Shown: piece by piece, positions 28,627-40,431 of the stretch | How the letters are laid out: every line of letters begins with the position of its first letter | Numbering within the stretch: the first letter of the stretch is position 1 | Assembly (NCBI GenBank): GCA_903813345.2 | Contig: CAIIXF020000009.1 | Coordinates: 13,716,347 to 13,780,346, forward strand | Direction of reading: 5' to 3' | From: Owenia fusiformis | Taxonomy: Eukaryota > Annelida > Polychaeta > Sabellida > Oweniidae | DNA: 64,000 nt | Notes under the pieces: model-generated | Database searches by the model: none | Told to the model about the DNA's origin: nothing | Seen by the model: only the letters and a program-made list of their open reading frames with translations | Translations under genes and position numbers: made by a program

Positions 28627-28880
28627 ACAGCACCCAATGAACATATAGAGACAAGGACTAGAGACAAGGATATACAGAGTCAGGATACATATAGAGACAA
28701 GGACAAATAGTGACAAGGACATATAGTGACAAGGATGTATAGTGACAAGGACATAGAGACAAGGATGTACAGAGTCAAGATACATATAGAGAAAAGGACA
28801 AATAGTGACAAGGACATATAGTGACAAGGACAAATAGTGACAAGTACATAGAGGCAAGGATGAACAGAGACAAAGACATA
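28627..28880. repeat. Minisatellite, unit of about 17-18 bp
   Basis: Tandem GACAAGGACATATAGT-type units with variants ACAGAGTCAGGATACAT, about 14 copies. The antisense open frames here are repeat-derived. Confidence 0.9.
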
Positions 28881-28914
28881 GTAAAAGTTGGATACTGCAA
28901 TATAACCATTCAAA

Positions 28915-29262
28915 TTAGTTCAATATATGATCTCATATAGTTCAAATGATCTAATATTCACTATGTGATCTCAAATAGTTCAGTATATGGTCTCAAATAA
29001 CTCAGTATCTGATCTTAGATAGTTCAAATGATCTAATATTCACTATGTGATCTCAATTAGTTCAGTGTATGGTCTTAAATAACTCAGTATCTGATCTCAG
29101 ATAGTTCAAATGATCTAATATTAACTATGTGATCTCAAATAGTTCAGTATATGGTCTTAAATAACTCAGTATCTGATCTTAGATAGTTCAAATGATCTAA
29201 TATTCACTATGTGATCTCAATTAGTTCAGTGTATGGTCTTAAATAACCCAGTATCTGATGTC
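28915..29262. repeat. 82-bp tandem repeat, about four copies
   Basis: GTTCAAATGATCTAATATT recurs at 28,940, 29,022, 29,104 and 29,186, exactly 82 bp apart. It is interleaved with TATGTGATCTCAAATAGTTC and AACTCAGTATCTGATCT. Confidence 0.93.
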
Positions 29263-30832
29263 AAAAGTGAATGAAAAACTGCAGTATTAGAATGAGTTTA
29301 TTCAATAATAATATTGTTAGTTCTAAATATTTATGTATAAAGCTTAATCCAAATTTATCATGTTATACTTTGAGAATCAAGTTTTTATTCAGATCACATT
29401 TGGTTAATTATAATTAATGCCATTTGAAAGCAAGACATGAACCAGGAATAAATAACTAATCCAAATGGTCAATAAATCTTGCAAAAAGAGATAATAATAT
29501 TCTATCATTAAGGTGCATATTCTACAATGCTAAATCTTCATTATTAAGTCACTTATCACACTGCTATGCCTTGTAAAGAACAGTTATGAGACACCTTAAT
29601 TCAGCAATTATTTAAATCACAGCTTTTTCATACAATGTGTAAGGTAGATACATTTATACATTTTCAACTTTTCCATTTTTGTCAAGAAATGACCTAGAAT
29701 AGTTAATAATAAATGATAAACATCTGTATTAAAATAAATATATACCACACCATAGAAGATATCAAAATGGAGGCCATTCATGTCTATGTTTATTCCTTTA
29801 CAAGTAAAGGCAGAGGGCACCTAAAAGGCTAAAACCCAAGTGTCTTTTGGTGAAATAATTACAATTCATGCATATATTGACTAACTGTGATTGAGACTAG
29901 AAGTGCATATATGTAGGTGGCCAACATGTTATCTTGGCCTTTGTTACTCTGGTTTAATAAACAATTGCTTAATGCCAAAAAGTAGTAGAATTCACATGCC
30001 CTGCAAACGGAGCTCAATTTCAATTAAGTAAATAGACAAACAAGTTAGATCTAGATGAGGACCGCAGATATTGTAGCAATTTCTTAAACCAATAAAACTT
30101 TATTTTACATTATGATAATGATCGAGATACATCAATTTCATATGTGTTTGCACTGGATTAAATGAGAAGACAGTTGCCATGACTTCACATCTTCTCACTA
30201 TGACCTGCTGACCTGCTGACCTACTGACAGACATGACAAAGAGCAAAACCATTCTATATATTTTTGATACCAATAACTAAAACTTCCATAGATATTAGCT
30301 GAAACCAAATGGAAACAATATTAAAGACATACAAGGTATTTCCATGGTGATATCTTACCCCCTTGTTACAGGTGGGAAAGTGTAACAGAGTGTTACAGAG
30401 GCTAATGCTCAACAACGAACGCTGGTCATAAAAATAATGGCTTTTACAATTTTACCCTGGATAACATACGAATGGAAAACATAAGCAGTTCCATGAGAGT
30501 AAACAGCAGCCACTGGTCTAATACAGAGTCAATAATATATATTCATTACATATTTACAAATCAAAGTCCCATTTTTAACTTACCGGGTTTTATTCTGTAG
30601 TCATGTGAGATGTGATTTTTTATCTTATGCAAAAGTTGTAACATAAGTTTGCACATAAGCGACAAAGGAATTCTATTTCTAAAAAATTGTAAGGTATAAA
30701 TTGTTCTATGAGCCTGGCCCCATTCTTTAGTTTGTGAAGGTGTATTTGTATCCTGCATTTTACATGTATATGTGTATGTCAGTATGCTCTTTCAACTGTA
30801 ATATATAAAAATACTTCTGTTTTGTTTTTTAG

Positions 30833-30862
30833 AAGTGCCAACCAAGACAGGACCATCTACAG
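30833..30862 (+). CDS. NTN1: Netrin linker microexon (30 nt)
   Basis: Acceptor gttttttag; donor G|GTACAA; phase 1-1. The A from the LE3 exon plus AA gives Lys, then VPTKTGPST, so the junction reads APCVKVPTKTGPST. This fits the proline/threonine-rich linker between LE3 and the NTR domain of netrins. The exon is very short, but its phase agrees with both neighbours and the linker begins like that of vertebrate netrin-1 (from memory). Confidence 0.82.
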
Positions 30863-32592
30863 GTACAAAATACACAACTATCTAACTCTTTCTGTCTAAC
30901 TTTTGAACTTCGTTCGGGTCAGATAGCATGGCGGGTATAGTAGAAAGTTCCCTTTAACTTAAATTACATCTGTTTTAGTGGTTCAATTTTCATATAACCC
31001 TTATGTATCTAATTGTTATGTAAATTAAAATATGTCCAGTAAAAGAAAATGTTATCTGTCCAATACAAGAAAAGATATTCCACTTTTTGTGATGGGTCTA
31101 TGGGGAATCAACCCGAACTAGAAGTCACATTTTCAAAAAAAATTAAATTTTCAAAGTTGATAAACAATTTTCAAAACCATATTTCTAGACGTACTTTTAC
31201 ATGTAGATTTCAAATATGATATCACTTTGACTAAATTTTGAATACTTTATGACGTAAATCAAGATTATATCTACTCACATCTAGTCTATTATAAACTAAT
31301 TGTACTATCATTAATTGTAGTATCATTACCTCAAACCGATCCATATAAGGGCATTTTAAAGTTACTGTATGTTTGAATGATGTATTATGTTTGAAAGTTA
31401 CCAATATTGAATGAAAGAACCGTTTTGTTGTTGCACATCTGACATGGAAACCTAGAATGGTGAACAATTTTAACTGAACAAGTGAAATAGACGGTGGATT
31501 TACATTTTGTATGCCCTATCATTTTAGCTGCATTTGTAGTCATTGAACTGATGATATTTACACATCAAATTCCCTCTCACTCTTTGGTTCTTGATTCATA
31601 CCGCACTTGTTGTTCCCCTACGCAAAGGAATGTAAAATGTTAACCATCTATTCAAAAAATATAACAGTTAACTTGTTTTTCTACTGTTTACCTAGAGAAT
31701 AAAAACAAGATAAGAGGGGAGCCACAAAAGCAGTGTGAAAGTTATTTCAATTTATGTGTCACCAATATTGAGATATTTCAAAAAGCTTTTCAACAAAACA
31801 CCGCTAAGGCAAATAGTAACATGGCTTCAAGCATACTATCATTGAAACTTATATTATGATACAAAATATGTTTCAAACGTATTGATATTTATCAAGAAGT
31901 GATTGATACAACAAATGTAGACAACAGAGCAAATATATTGCTTACTTGGGCTTTCAAAATTGATTCTTTAAAAAAGGTTATGATCTTAAAGATTGCGACA
32001 CATACCTTACTGTACAATATGAGACCTTAGGAATTATGTTCTCAAAATAGATCTTATTAAATATAAAGACCCAAAATATTGAAATTTCAGTGCATAGACA
32101 CTTGAATGATACATGTTGCCAGCTACTGAACAATCAAGAAGTATTTTTCAGATGCAGTTTGGTCTTATTAATAAAGTAAAGCGTGGTACTAAGTAACACA
32201 GTAACATTCAAATATTTGTACATAATTCAAACGGCCTTATGAGAGATCCTTTACAATCAGCAGGCTCTATTATAAAACTCAGGGATTTCCCCTTCGCATA
32301 AAAACAAAATTGGTTGAAATTTGAAGAATTAATTTGAAATAGTATTCAAAATAGAATCAATAATTTGAAGACCTTTTGACCCTCAGCAAAGATTGAGTTT
32401 ATTTGTTAATTCATTGGTTTAATTGAATTTTGTAGAAACACAATTGTAACATCTGATGAACCTAATTACTTTCAGTCCTGCCCATATAGTAAATATTATA
32501 TATTTGCATTTCCTTAATAATGCCATCTTTCAAATAATAAAACAGAATTTTCATAATTGCAAGGTACTATTTATAATATTCCTATTCTTCAG
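30863..32592 (+). other. Netrin intron with a dispersed repeat
   Basis: About 30,955-31,190 (ATATGTCCAGTAAAAGAAAA, GGTCTATGGGGAATC, GAAGTCACATTTTCAAA, TCAAAGTTGATAAAC) is closely similar to 42,330-42,570, so it is a dispersed repeat. GAACTTCGTTCGG at 30,905 also matches the terminus of the element at 46,409-47,693. Nothing else recognised. Confidence 0.7.
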
Positions 32593-32670
32593 ACCCCCCT
32601 GAAAAATGTGGAAACTGTAAATCAAACAGCAGACGAGTGAACAAGAAGAAATACTGTAGAAGAGACTATG
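32593..32670 (+). CDS. NTN1: Netrin exon, start of NTR domain
   Basis: A 78-bp, phase 1-1 exon; acceptor attcttcag, donor G|GTAAGT. Encodes DPPEKCGNCKSNSRR, then VNKKKYCRRDY: the first three cysteines of the C-terminal netrin (NTR, domain C) module, rich in Lys and Arg as expected for the heparin-binding part of netrins. Confidence 0.94.
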
Positions 32671-33785
32671 GTAAGTACACTACAGGATGTGCGGATCAAC
32701 TTGAATATGTTCTATAGTTCAATGTATTGTTAGAATGTAGTTTTAGTCTTAAAGTAAATGAATTTGTACTTACAACACTAACAAATCATCAGATTTTTTA
32801 CTAATTGATGCATAGAAGACTGTATACATATAAGACGGTATACATATTAGACTGTATACGTATTAGACTGTATGTATATTAGACTGATAATGAATTATTC
32901 TTGATACATCATCTATTCACTATTTCATCTTTTACTCTCCCTTTGTCTCTCTCCTTCTCTCCCCCTTTCTGTTTCTATCTATCTATCCATTCCTTTCTTG
33001 AACTTTATAAACTCAGATATGAATAATACTGATTTGGTCCATTTGACAGAGTGAGAATAATCAGATGCTAAGTCCCTAACCCACCCATGATAAAAAACAT
33101 AACAAAAATAAACAAAAATAGACAAAATAAACAACAACAGCATGGCAATGCATGAATACATTCTCTTTGTGTTTCTTTACATTTGGAGTACAACTATAAT
33201 GGTTACCTGAGATTGTTTTTCTTTAAAAATAATATACATTTCAGTTTGCATGTAATGGAACCACTGTAATAAACTTTATTCTTAACTGTATAAAAATATA
33301 ATTGTCCCTCCCAGTTCATTCATTAATGTGTTCTCTGCATGAACAACCTAAGATTTCTCATTATCAACGAGACTTTACTTTTTACAATTATGCATGAGAA
33401 TTTTATCATTTTTAAAGTTTTTGATATGATAATTATAGTGCATGCCATTTAAAAAAAACATCAATCATTTAGAACTGTTTGTATTTCAATTGATAAATGT
33501 ACTGATTTGTTTTAATCTTATCTTAATATTATAGGCTTGATGCATATCTATGTGTTTTTTATTTGTATAAAATTAAATTAACTATGTTGCCCAAAAGAAT
33601 CTTTGTATATTCGCGTCCTAAGTCATGTTGTTGTTTCAGTAATGCGCACAGGTTATACTCTCGATGCAAATAAAGTTGATGTCCAAATCAACCGTAATTC
33701 ATGAAACATTTAATTAATTATATTCAATCATCTTAAATTACTTTTTCCATTTCCAAGACAGAACAGGATTTACTTAATCTAGAAG

Positions 33786-34811
33786 CTACATCCATGAGTA
33801 TTTTATCCCAGTGAATTGATATAATTTCTTATTAAGTGGGTTATAAAAGTCAATTAATTTCTTCTCCACATGCGGTTCCAAGGGAAGGTGTTTCCGATAT
33901 TTGTTACTAAACATGCAACCTGACTGCTGATCCAATCTCGGGGATGTATAGATATATGTTGGTTCAATACAAAATTGTCCAACAGTTTCATTAAAATAGA
34001 ACTGACTGTTTTTGAAGAATGGTGTTATGTTAAGAAACTGTTCTACATTCCTCAAAATTTTCACAGGGTCAGTTTTGAATGATTCCTGGTCAATGTAGAG
34101 AAACTGGTCTTCATTGAAATAGTTGTGGTATTTTTGTAATGCTTCAATGTAGATTCCTCTGTATATGATATCACAAGAAGTGTTCACTTTGTCACCATCC
34201 AATGCAAGATCTATAAAAGAACTATTTTCTGGAAATACTCCATGGTCTCTCCTGTGATCAAAGGCAGAGACAGAACGCTTGACAGGATCACAAAAAATTA
34301 TAACTATTTTAACATTTTTGTTCATCTTGTGAATCTCCCTTGGATCTGCCATATCAAAATAAGCAGGTGTCTTTTCAAATGCGATTTCTGTATAATCAGT
34401 TTCAGGCATGAGGCTTTTATAGAAATCCAATCCTTTGTTAAATTTTTCTGGTCTATCAAAGAAATGAATTTCCCCATTTCCTGCTCGCTTCAGCTTAGGA
34501 TGCAATTGTAAAAACATAGCCAGTGCCTGTGTGCCACACTTTTGAACACCAATTATCAACATCCCTGGGAACCGTTTCTTTATTCCCTCATCATAGTCCT
34601 CATCAATATAGCGACTTTGATAATTGTCCTGTCTGGGGTTGGTATGTCTCCCTAATATATGCAACACAACCATCAATATAATGGCAAATATCATACAATG
34701 TATAAAACTGATCCTTCTGTCATCCTTGGAAAATACAAACTTGAGAAGGTTCATTGCAAATAGTTGGTTAATTGAATTAAAATAATAATGACTAAATTTA
34801 ATCAAGATCAA
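33786..34811 (-). CDS. Heparan sulfate 3-O-sulfotransferase-like enzyme (type II Golgi membrane protein)
   Basis: Uninterrupted 341-codon frame. A short cytosolic tail and one membrane helix (about residues 37-54, IHCMIFAIILMVVLHIL) suit a type II Golgi enzyme. The sulfotransferase domain follows, with a 5'-phosphosulfate loop at 88-96 (GVQKCGTQA, Lys91), GNGEIHFFDR (111-120), FEKTPAYF (145-152, Glu146 as likely base), a 3'-phosphate motif DPVKRSVSAF (175-184, Ser182), C281 and C299 as likely disulfide partners, and YQFTGIKYSW at the end. Length and C-terminus fit the HS3ST group; some motifs are closer to NDST sulfotransferase domains. Position 174, usually Arg in HS3STs, is Cys. Met20 (34,752-34,754) is a plausible alternative start, because codons 1-19 lie in a locally duplicated segment. 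The gene is nested antisense in the last netrin intron. Confidence 0.88.
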   Translation of the reverse strand: MILIKFSHYYFNSINQLFAMNLLKFVFSKDDRRISFIHCMIFAIILMVVLHILGRHTNPRQDNYQSRYIDEDYDEGIKKRFPGMLIIGVQKCGTQALAMFLQLHPKLKRAGNGEIHFFDRPEKFNKGLDFYKSLMPETDYTEIAFEKTPAYFDMADPREIHKMNKNVKIVIIFCDPVKRSVSAFDHRRDHGVFPENSSFIDLALDGDKVNTSCDIIYRGIYIEALQKYHNYFNEDQFLYIDQESFKTDPVKILRNVEQFLNITPFFKNSQFYFNETVGQFCIEPTYIYTSPRLDQQSGCMFSNKYRKHLPLEPHVEKKLIDFYNPLNKKLYQFTGIKYSWM

Positions 34812-35005
34812 TGAGCATACTATATAGATTAAAAATTCTGACCTTTATAAAAACAAATGTCAAATGTCGGCAGGACAAACACTATTTTATATCTAATTGA
34901 TATTCCCATCGCAAAGTTGGTTGATTGAATTAAAATAATAATGACTAGATCAAAATCCAATGCTTTGACCTTTATGAAACAAATATCACTAGGACAAACA
35001 CCACC
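34756..35005. repeat. Local tandem duplication upstream of the sulfotransferase
   Basis: GTTGGTTAATTGAATTAAAA followed by TAATAATGACTA at about 34,762 recurs as GTTGGTTGATTGAATTAAAA at about 34,915. The following GACCTTTAT, ACAAAT and AGGACAAACAC blocks recur in the same order. Two copies, offset about 155 bp. The first copy begins just upstream of the sulfotransferase Met20. Confidence 0.8.
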
Positions 35006-35175
35006 AATAATTTAAAAGAAAATTAAAACTTATGATTTATGCTTTCACAAAACTGTACATCTTAACTATGAAACACTCGCCTATATCCTTTAATTCTCTA
35101 TTCCTTACTGTTCTATTTTCACATTGCAATGATATTTCCTTATGATTGAAAGGTCCAATACTTGCTATGTTTTAG

Positions 35176-35507
35176 CTTTCCAAGCACATGTTATTCATCG
35201 TGAAATGGTAGATGATTGGGCAAAATTCACAGTTAACATAATCAGTGTCTACAAATCATACAAACGTGGACAACAACGTATTAAGCGTGGAGAGCTTGCA
35301 TTATGGGTACCACAACATGACTTAGCATGCAAATGTCCCAAGATTCGTCTTGGACGACGATATTTGATTTTATCACAAGATAATACGGAGCAAAGGAGGA
35401 GTGGCTTGACCTTGGACCGCAGAAGCATAGTAATTCAATGGAAAGATGACTGGGCAAGAAGGTTAAAAAAGTACCAGAAATATGAAAGAAAGGGAAAATG
35501 CAACTGA
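35176..35507 (+). CDS. NTN1: Netrin terminal coding exon (NTR domain)
   Basis: Acceptor gttttag. The carried G plus CT gives Ala, so the junction reads RRDYAFQAHVIHRE. The frame continues with DDWAKFTVNIISVYK, RIKRGELALWVP, LACKCPKIRLGRRYL, IVIQWKDDWARRLKKY and ends KGKCN-stop (TGA 35,505-35,507). It supplies the last three NTR cysteines and the highly basic tail, a heparin/heparan-sulfate-binding feature of netrins. With the preceding exon this completes the NTR module. Confidence 0.96.
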
Positions 35508-36865
35508 GAAACATTTTAAAATTCATACTCTGCCATGACCAACTAATATGGTGTTATTGACTGATGAATATTATCTGTAGAAAACTGTGATAAGCACTGA
35601 AAAAAATTGTATAATAATGTTGTGTTCTAGCACGCAGACACCATATAACATGATGAGAAACTGAAGATGTATGTTTTGTATAAGGTTATTGTAAGTATAG
35701 AGATATTTATCGAAGTTCTAACCTAGCTGGTTTCTCACTGTGTTATTTGGAGTCTGGCGCAGATGGATACAGAATCTCAAAGTGTACAGAGCGACATGGC
35801 AGATGCTCCAATCATCTTGAAATAAGGTAGCAGCCAATCAAAGAAGATACAGATGTGCCTATACCTTCTTTCAAGATGAACATTGGAATATAAATAATCT
35901 ACAGATTCATTTTAATCATTTATTATTGGAAGTACGAAATGGTTACTTCTTAATGGTAAAATGGAGATCATGGAGTTGAACATACAATCACAATGGCATT
36001 AACTAGTAGTTTTGAATGCTAGTATTCTGCCCTGCAGTGGTTGCAACATGCAGTTCACATATATTGGTTCATTTTATACATGGTCCAATTGATCTGCCAT
36101 ATTTATGAAGCTGTACATGTATTTCACCTTTGCACTTGCCTGAGGTATTTGTATGGTTATGATTTGACAGTTTTTCATTGATCTTAAACATATGCCTTCA
36201 TGGGTGAATGGTTTATTAAAGAAAAGAAGCGCATGTAGAAAAGTGCAAGATCAGCAAAAGATGTTAAATTAAAAAGGTGATAAAAATGACCAATTGGAAA
36301 ATTGAATGTCAACTTACTAAGAATATTTAATGAATGTTGGGGCCATCTCCTCAAATAATTTTTTAATTTTTATATTCTAACAATTTTTCTTATCTCTTTG
36401 TCTCCTCAAATTGTTCACTCAAGTTGATAAAAACAATAAAATTTACATCTTAGTTATACCAATATTGGTTAAAGAATCGATGCATATATGTTTAAAAATG
36501 TCCATGAAATGTTTCAAGGATTTAATGAAAATGAACCATGATTTTCATCTTGTATCCCACGACGACAGGTTTAATGAATCTCTTGGTAGAATCTCAGTTT
36601 CAGAAGTTTGCCTATTATCATATTTTTCAAAAACATTTAACAATACAATTGTTGCAACCAAAATGTAAGGGTGCAATGCAACAATTTGCACAAAAGCTGC
36701 TTTAAATACTCACATATGATAGAAACTGCAGGTTTCTTCAAATACTCGTGCATAGAAAATGCAACATGTTTTTATATTAATTAGAAACATTTAATAGACA
36801 TCACACTATTTATTTTGCATTTAACTCAATTACAACAGAACATAATAAATAACAAGGTGTTACCA

Positions 36866-36963
36866 TGACAAAATGTCACCACCTTGATACAATTACAATT
36901 GTTACAGACACAAAAACACTGGCTATGATGATATGCCACTACCTCATGGTGGTGACATAAAAT
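36866..36963. mobile_element. Dispersed element with ATGTCACCAC inverted ends (copy 1)
   Basis: Begins AAATGTCACCACCTT and ends GGTGGTGACAT, with GTTACAGACAC inside. Shares ends and internal words with 39,490-39,592 and, more distantly, with 54,360-54,440 and 63,867-63,960. Confidence 0.6.
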
Positions 36964-39489
36964 CTAATATGAAATCTGCTTCTATCTAATATTGCTAGAT
37001 GTTCTGAATTTGATTATCAAACTCTTCAATCAAATGTTTGATTTATTTACATTTATTAAAATTACTGATTATTCATAATTGTATATACTCAATGATAAAC
37101 TATGAAGCATTTATATTTACTTTATAGATGGTACATGCTAAATATAACTTGAATTTAATCTAGTTTCTAAATCTTAATGAAAGGATTAAAAGTATTCATG
37201 ATTAACATGCATCAGTTTTTCAAAATAATTTATTAATCAGAAAAAACAGTGAAAAAATATCAGAAAAACACAAAATACCCCTTCCAATTAACATGGATGG
37301 TCATTTTCAAACCCTTTCTTCAACTTCAATTCAATCAAGGTTTTGAAATATGGGAGCCAATAGGATAAAATTAGGATGGAGTAAAAGTTAATGCTATTAA
37401 TCAACTTATTGGCCTGGTCATTGAGGTAGATTTCTCTGGAACATAAAAATGCAATGAGATATGGTAACAGAAAACTGGTATAGCAACCATAGTTGCCATG
37501 GCAACAAAATCACCGGCAGTATCTTCTGTATAAATAAATGTCAAAATTAAAGTGGGACATCAACATTGGATGTTATTGTCTTAAAATGATATACATGTAA
37601 ATATAATATATAAATGTCAAAATCATGTAGAAACACTGGCAGAGTGGTCATGTATTACACATGTAATACATAAAATATACTACAGGGATAATCCAATACT
37701 AGGCATGATCTGAGTAGGAAACAATCTGACATTTTTACAAAATGCTAAAAAGGGAAGACAATAAGCCTAAATTCAATAGGATTTTGTGACCAGGTTTCAA
37801 ATTAAGGCATGAGTATAAGTAATTTCAACATTGTATGCAGCAAAATGAAGTTAATGTAAAAATAGGTTCATTCCTAGATTCAATGGTGTACATGTCACTT
37901 TAACTAACATGTTAATTAATGAAGTATACATGTAGTTCCTTATATATTCCATGTTGATTGTACATGTAACATCCACATGGATTTAATATCCAAACATAAC
38001 TATCATATTTTAATAAAAAAATATGTCATAAGGTCACATAAAATGTAAATAAATAGCATTGGTTTTACAGAGATTAAATAAAAGATCCCGATTTTGATTT
38101 TTTACAAAAAAAGAATCATTTAAAATACATAATGCTTATTAAAGCAGCTGTATATGATGACACTATACTTGCTTGTATGTCCAGATATTCTGGATCACAA
38201 CAGTAAGCAAGTAAAACATAAACTGTATAAATGGTAATTTTGCCAAAATGGAAATTTTCCTGCTTTTGAGCAAGATTCAAGTTCGCAAGAATAAATCTTA
38301 TCTAAATCATTGAATTAGCCTTTTATTTAACACAAGAACACTAATCTTGCCAAAATGTTATTTAACCTCCTGATACCATTTGGAAATTATAAGTAAAATT
38401 TCTTCTTAAGTAAAATTACTTCTTATACAGTATATTTCACTAACTTATGGATTTGTTTCAACTATTTGTAAATAAAATAAAACTTAAACTAAAATGTATC
38501 TAAATAACAAAAGATGGCTTGTGTTTTATTAAAGGGGATGGCAAATGCTATAGATCTGAAACAATAAAGAATAACACCAAGCCTATAATAGAAATGAATG
38601 CCTAAAACTGAACATGACCATTTTCAATGAATGATACCTACAGACCTAGTGTAATCCTAAATATGAAAAGTCAGTGCCCACTCACTTGTGAATTTTTTGA
38701 TTTTATGATTCTCATGACATCATATTGCTGGTAAACATAATTTTGTGCCAAATCTGCACTCTTTCATCAAGCCAGTATTGTCCTCGCAAGGTCAGGCCAT
38801 ACGCCACATGGAGATATTTGCCATAAACATTATAATATTATAGGTGGGTTATACTATTTGTCATCCCTCATAATGAAGAAAACACAATCATTCTAAAATC
38901 ACATTTTCCAAAATGTGAAATAATTAAAATACATGTATTGTAGAAAGTAATGTGAAGTCTTCAAGACATAAGGTTATGATAATATCTGTCCAAGTAATGT
39001 CATGAATATTAGAGTTATGTTATGTTGCCATGGCAATATCAGAGTAATGTTATGCTGTCATGGCAACATCAGAGTTATGTTATGTTAGCATATAACTTAT
39101 TGATCTGTTAATAGTTTTAATCTTCATGATTTAATAGATTCTCTGAAATAATTGTAATGTGTGTTCAGAAGACGTCCAGTCTTCACCGAATACTCAAGCC
39201 ACCATGACATATGTGTGCAGATGTTTTCATGTTTTAATCTGTAGAGAAATGTATGTCACATGTTATTACATATGTATAATTTATTACTATGGATAGTCTT
39301 TTACTGTACAAAATAAACTATATGTAAAACAACAATATGCGTTTGCTCATTGACAATCACACCATATGCTCTCCAACTGAGTTTACCAGGACAGCCTCCA
39401 AATGAAAGTTTCCTCCAAAGGTAAGGTTCCAAAATGTTATCATTACATCCTTCAAATGCAAGGTTGAACAAGGCATAAACATGCAAAAT

Positions 39490-39592
39490 GTCACCACCAT
39501 TTGTTACAGACGCCAACTGCCAACCACCAACCGCCATCACAAAAAATGGAGACCAGAATAATATGTCACCACTTTTTGGTGGTGACATAGAA
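39490..39592. mobile_element. Dispersed element with ATGTCACCAC inverted ends (copy 2)
   Basis: Contains AATGTCACCACCATTTGTTA, a CCAACCACCAACCGCCATCA segment, and TATGTCACCACTTTTTGGTG followed by GTGACAT, which is itself a hairpin. Confidence 0.6.
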
Positions 39593-40431
39593 CATGTAGA
39601 AACTTTATTGGGGTATCCTCAAAAATTCTAGACTTTGTCAATCAAAAATCTTGTTTCCACGTTCCAAATTTTCCTGCATCATAAATTTTTTTGATGTTGA
39701 CAGACGTTTGAAAAGAAGCTAAAAATAAGAACTTTTTGGACAATTTTCGACAAGAGTTTGAAGAGTTCAAATTGTGCTTAGTGTGGTTGATACTTAGTCA
39801 TGTATATTTAAACTCTATCATTATATCATTAATTATATCATAAAGTTTCATGATTTTTAATAACATAGTCTAGGCTGAAGACAAAAGTTCCTCAAAGCTT
39901 TTCACCAATTACCATTGCTTTTTGATCACAATTTTGGAAAAAGCATATTGATTGGTGGTCTTTCTACAGATTGATTAGAGGCTGAACATACATGAGCCAC
40001 TGAACAATTGTACTTTCTCACTTTCAACATATTTAGACCTCCATCTACTAAATCCTTAAAAGCAATCAACTTGGAAAAAGACAGATTTCTAATAGGAGCA
40101 AATCCTTACCACCTTTCTAAGCCAAACATTTTGTGAGAGGCAATATAACACAGTGTTTACTCCTAGAAGATGTGTGTTTATTTTGTCAGCATCTTTATTG
40201 ATAATTTGGTTCTCATAGATCTAGAAGACTAATTGGGGAGCCCCATACTGGTGTAATATTGCTATAATTAAGGTGGATATCTTCCAAATGTTATACCTCA
40301 CATCAACTTCCTACTTAGAGTCTATTTTTGAAATGATACCAATTCATACTTCTAGACTAGTCTAGCTCATATCATATTCTGTATAGATTGAAGGGACCAT
40401 TGTTGGCCCAGCTATTGTGACCTCCATAACA

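Larger units (their letters stand above)
25684..30832 (+). other. Netrin intron between LE3 and the linker microexon
   Basis: No exon found. Holds two adjacent minisatellites (28,627-28,880 and 28,915-29,262) and a 9-bp triplication (GACCTGCT) near 30,203. Otherwise unremarkable A+T-rich sequence. Confidence 0.75.
32671..35175 (+). other. Last netrin intron, host of an antisense sulfotransferase gene
   Basis: Contains a short tandem repeat (TATTAGACTGTATAC-type, 32,815-32,885) and the minus-strand sulfotransferase (33,786-34,811). A local duplication lies around that gene's 5' end. Confidence 0.85.
35508..40431. other. Netrin 3' flank and intergenic region
   Basis: Netrin 3'UTR presumably occupies the first part; I could not pick a decisive poly-A signal (AATAAA occurs at 36,435). 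Two members of a dispersed repeat ending in ATGTCACCAC/GTGGTGACAT lie at 36,866-36,963 and 39,490-39,592. A roughly 36-bp repeat (TTATGTTGCCATGGCAATATC-like units) is at 39,000-39,085. No gene recognised. Confidence 0.65.

Noticed and set aside
35281-35526. 81-codon minus-strand frame
   Set aside because: Antisense shadow of the netrin terminal exon.
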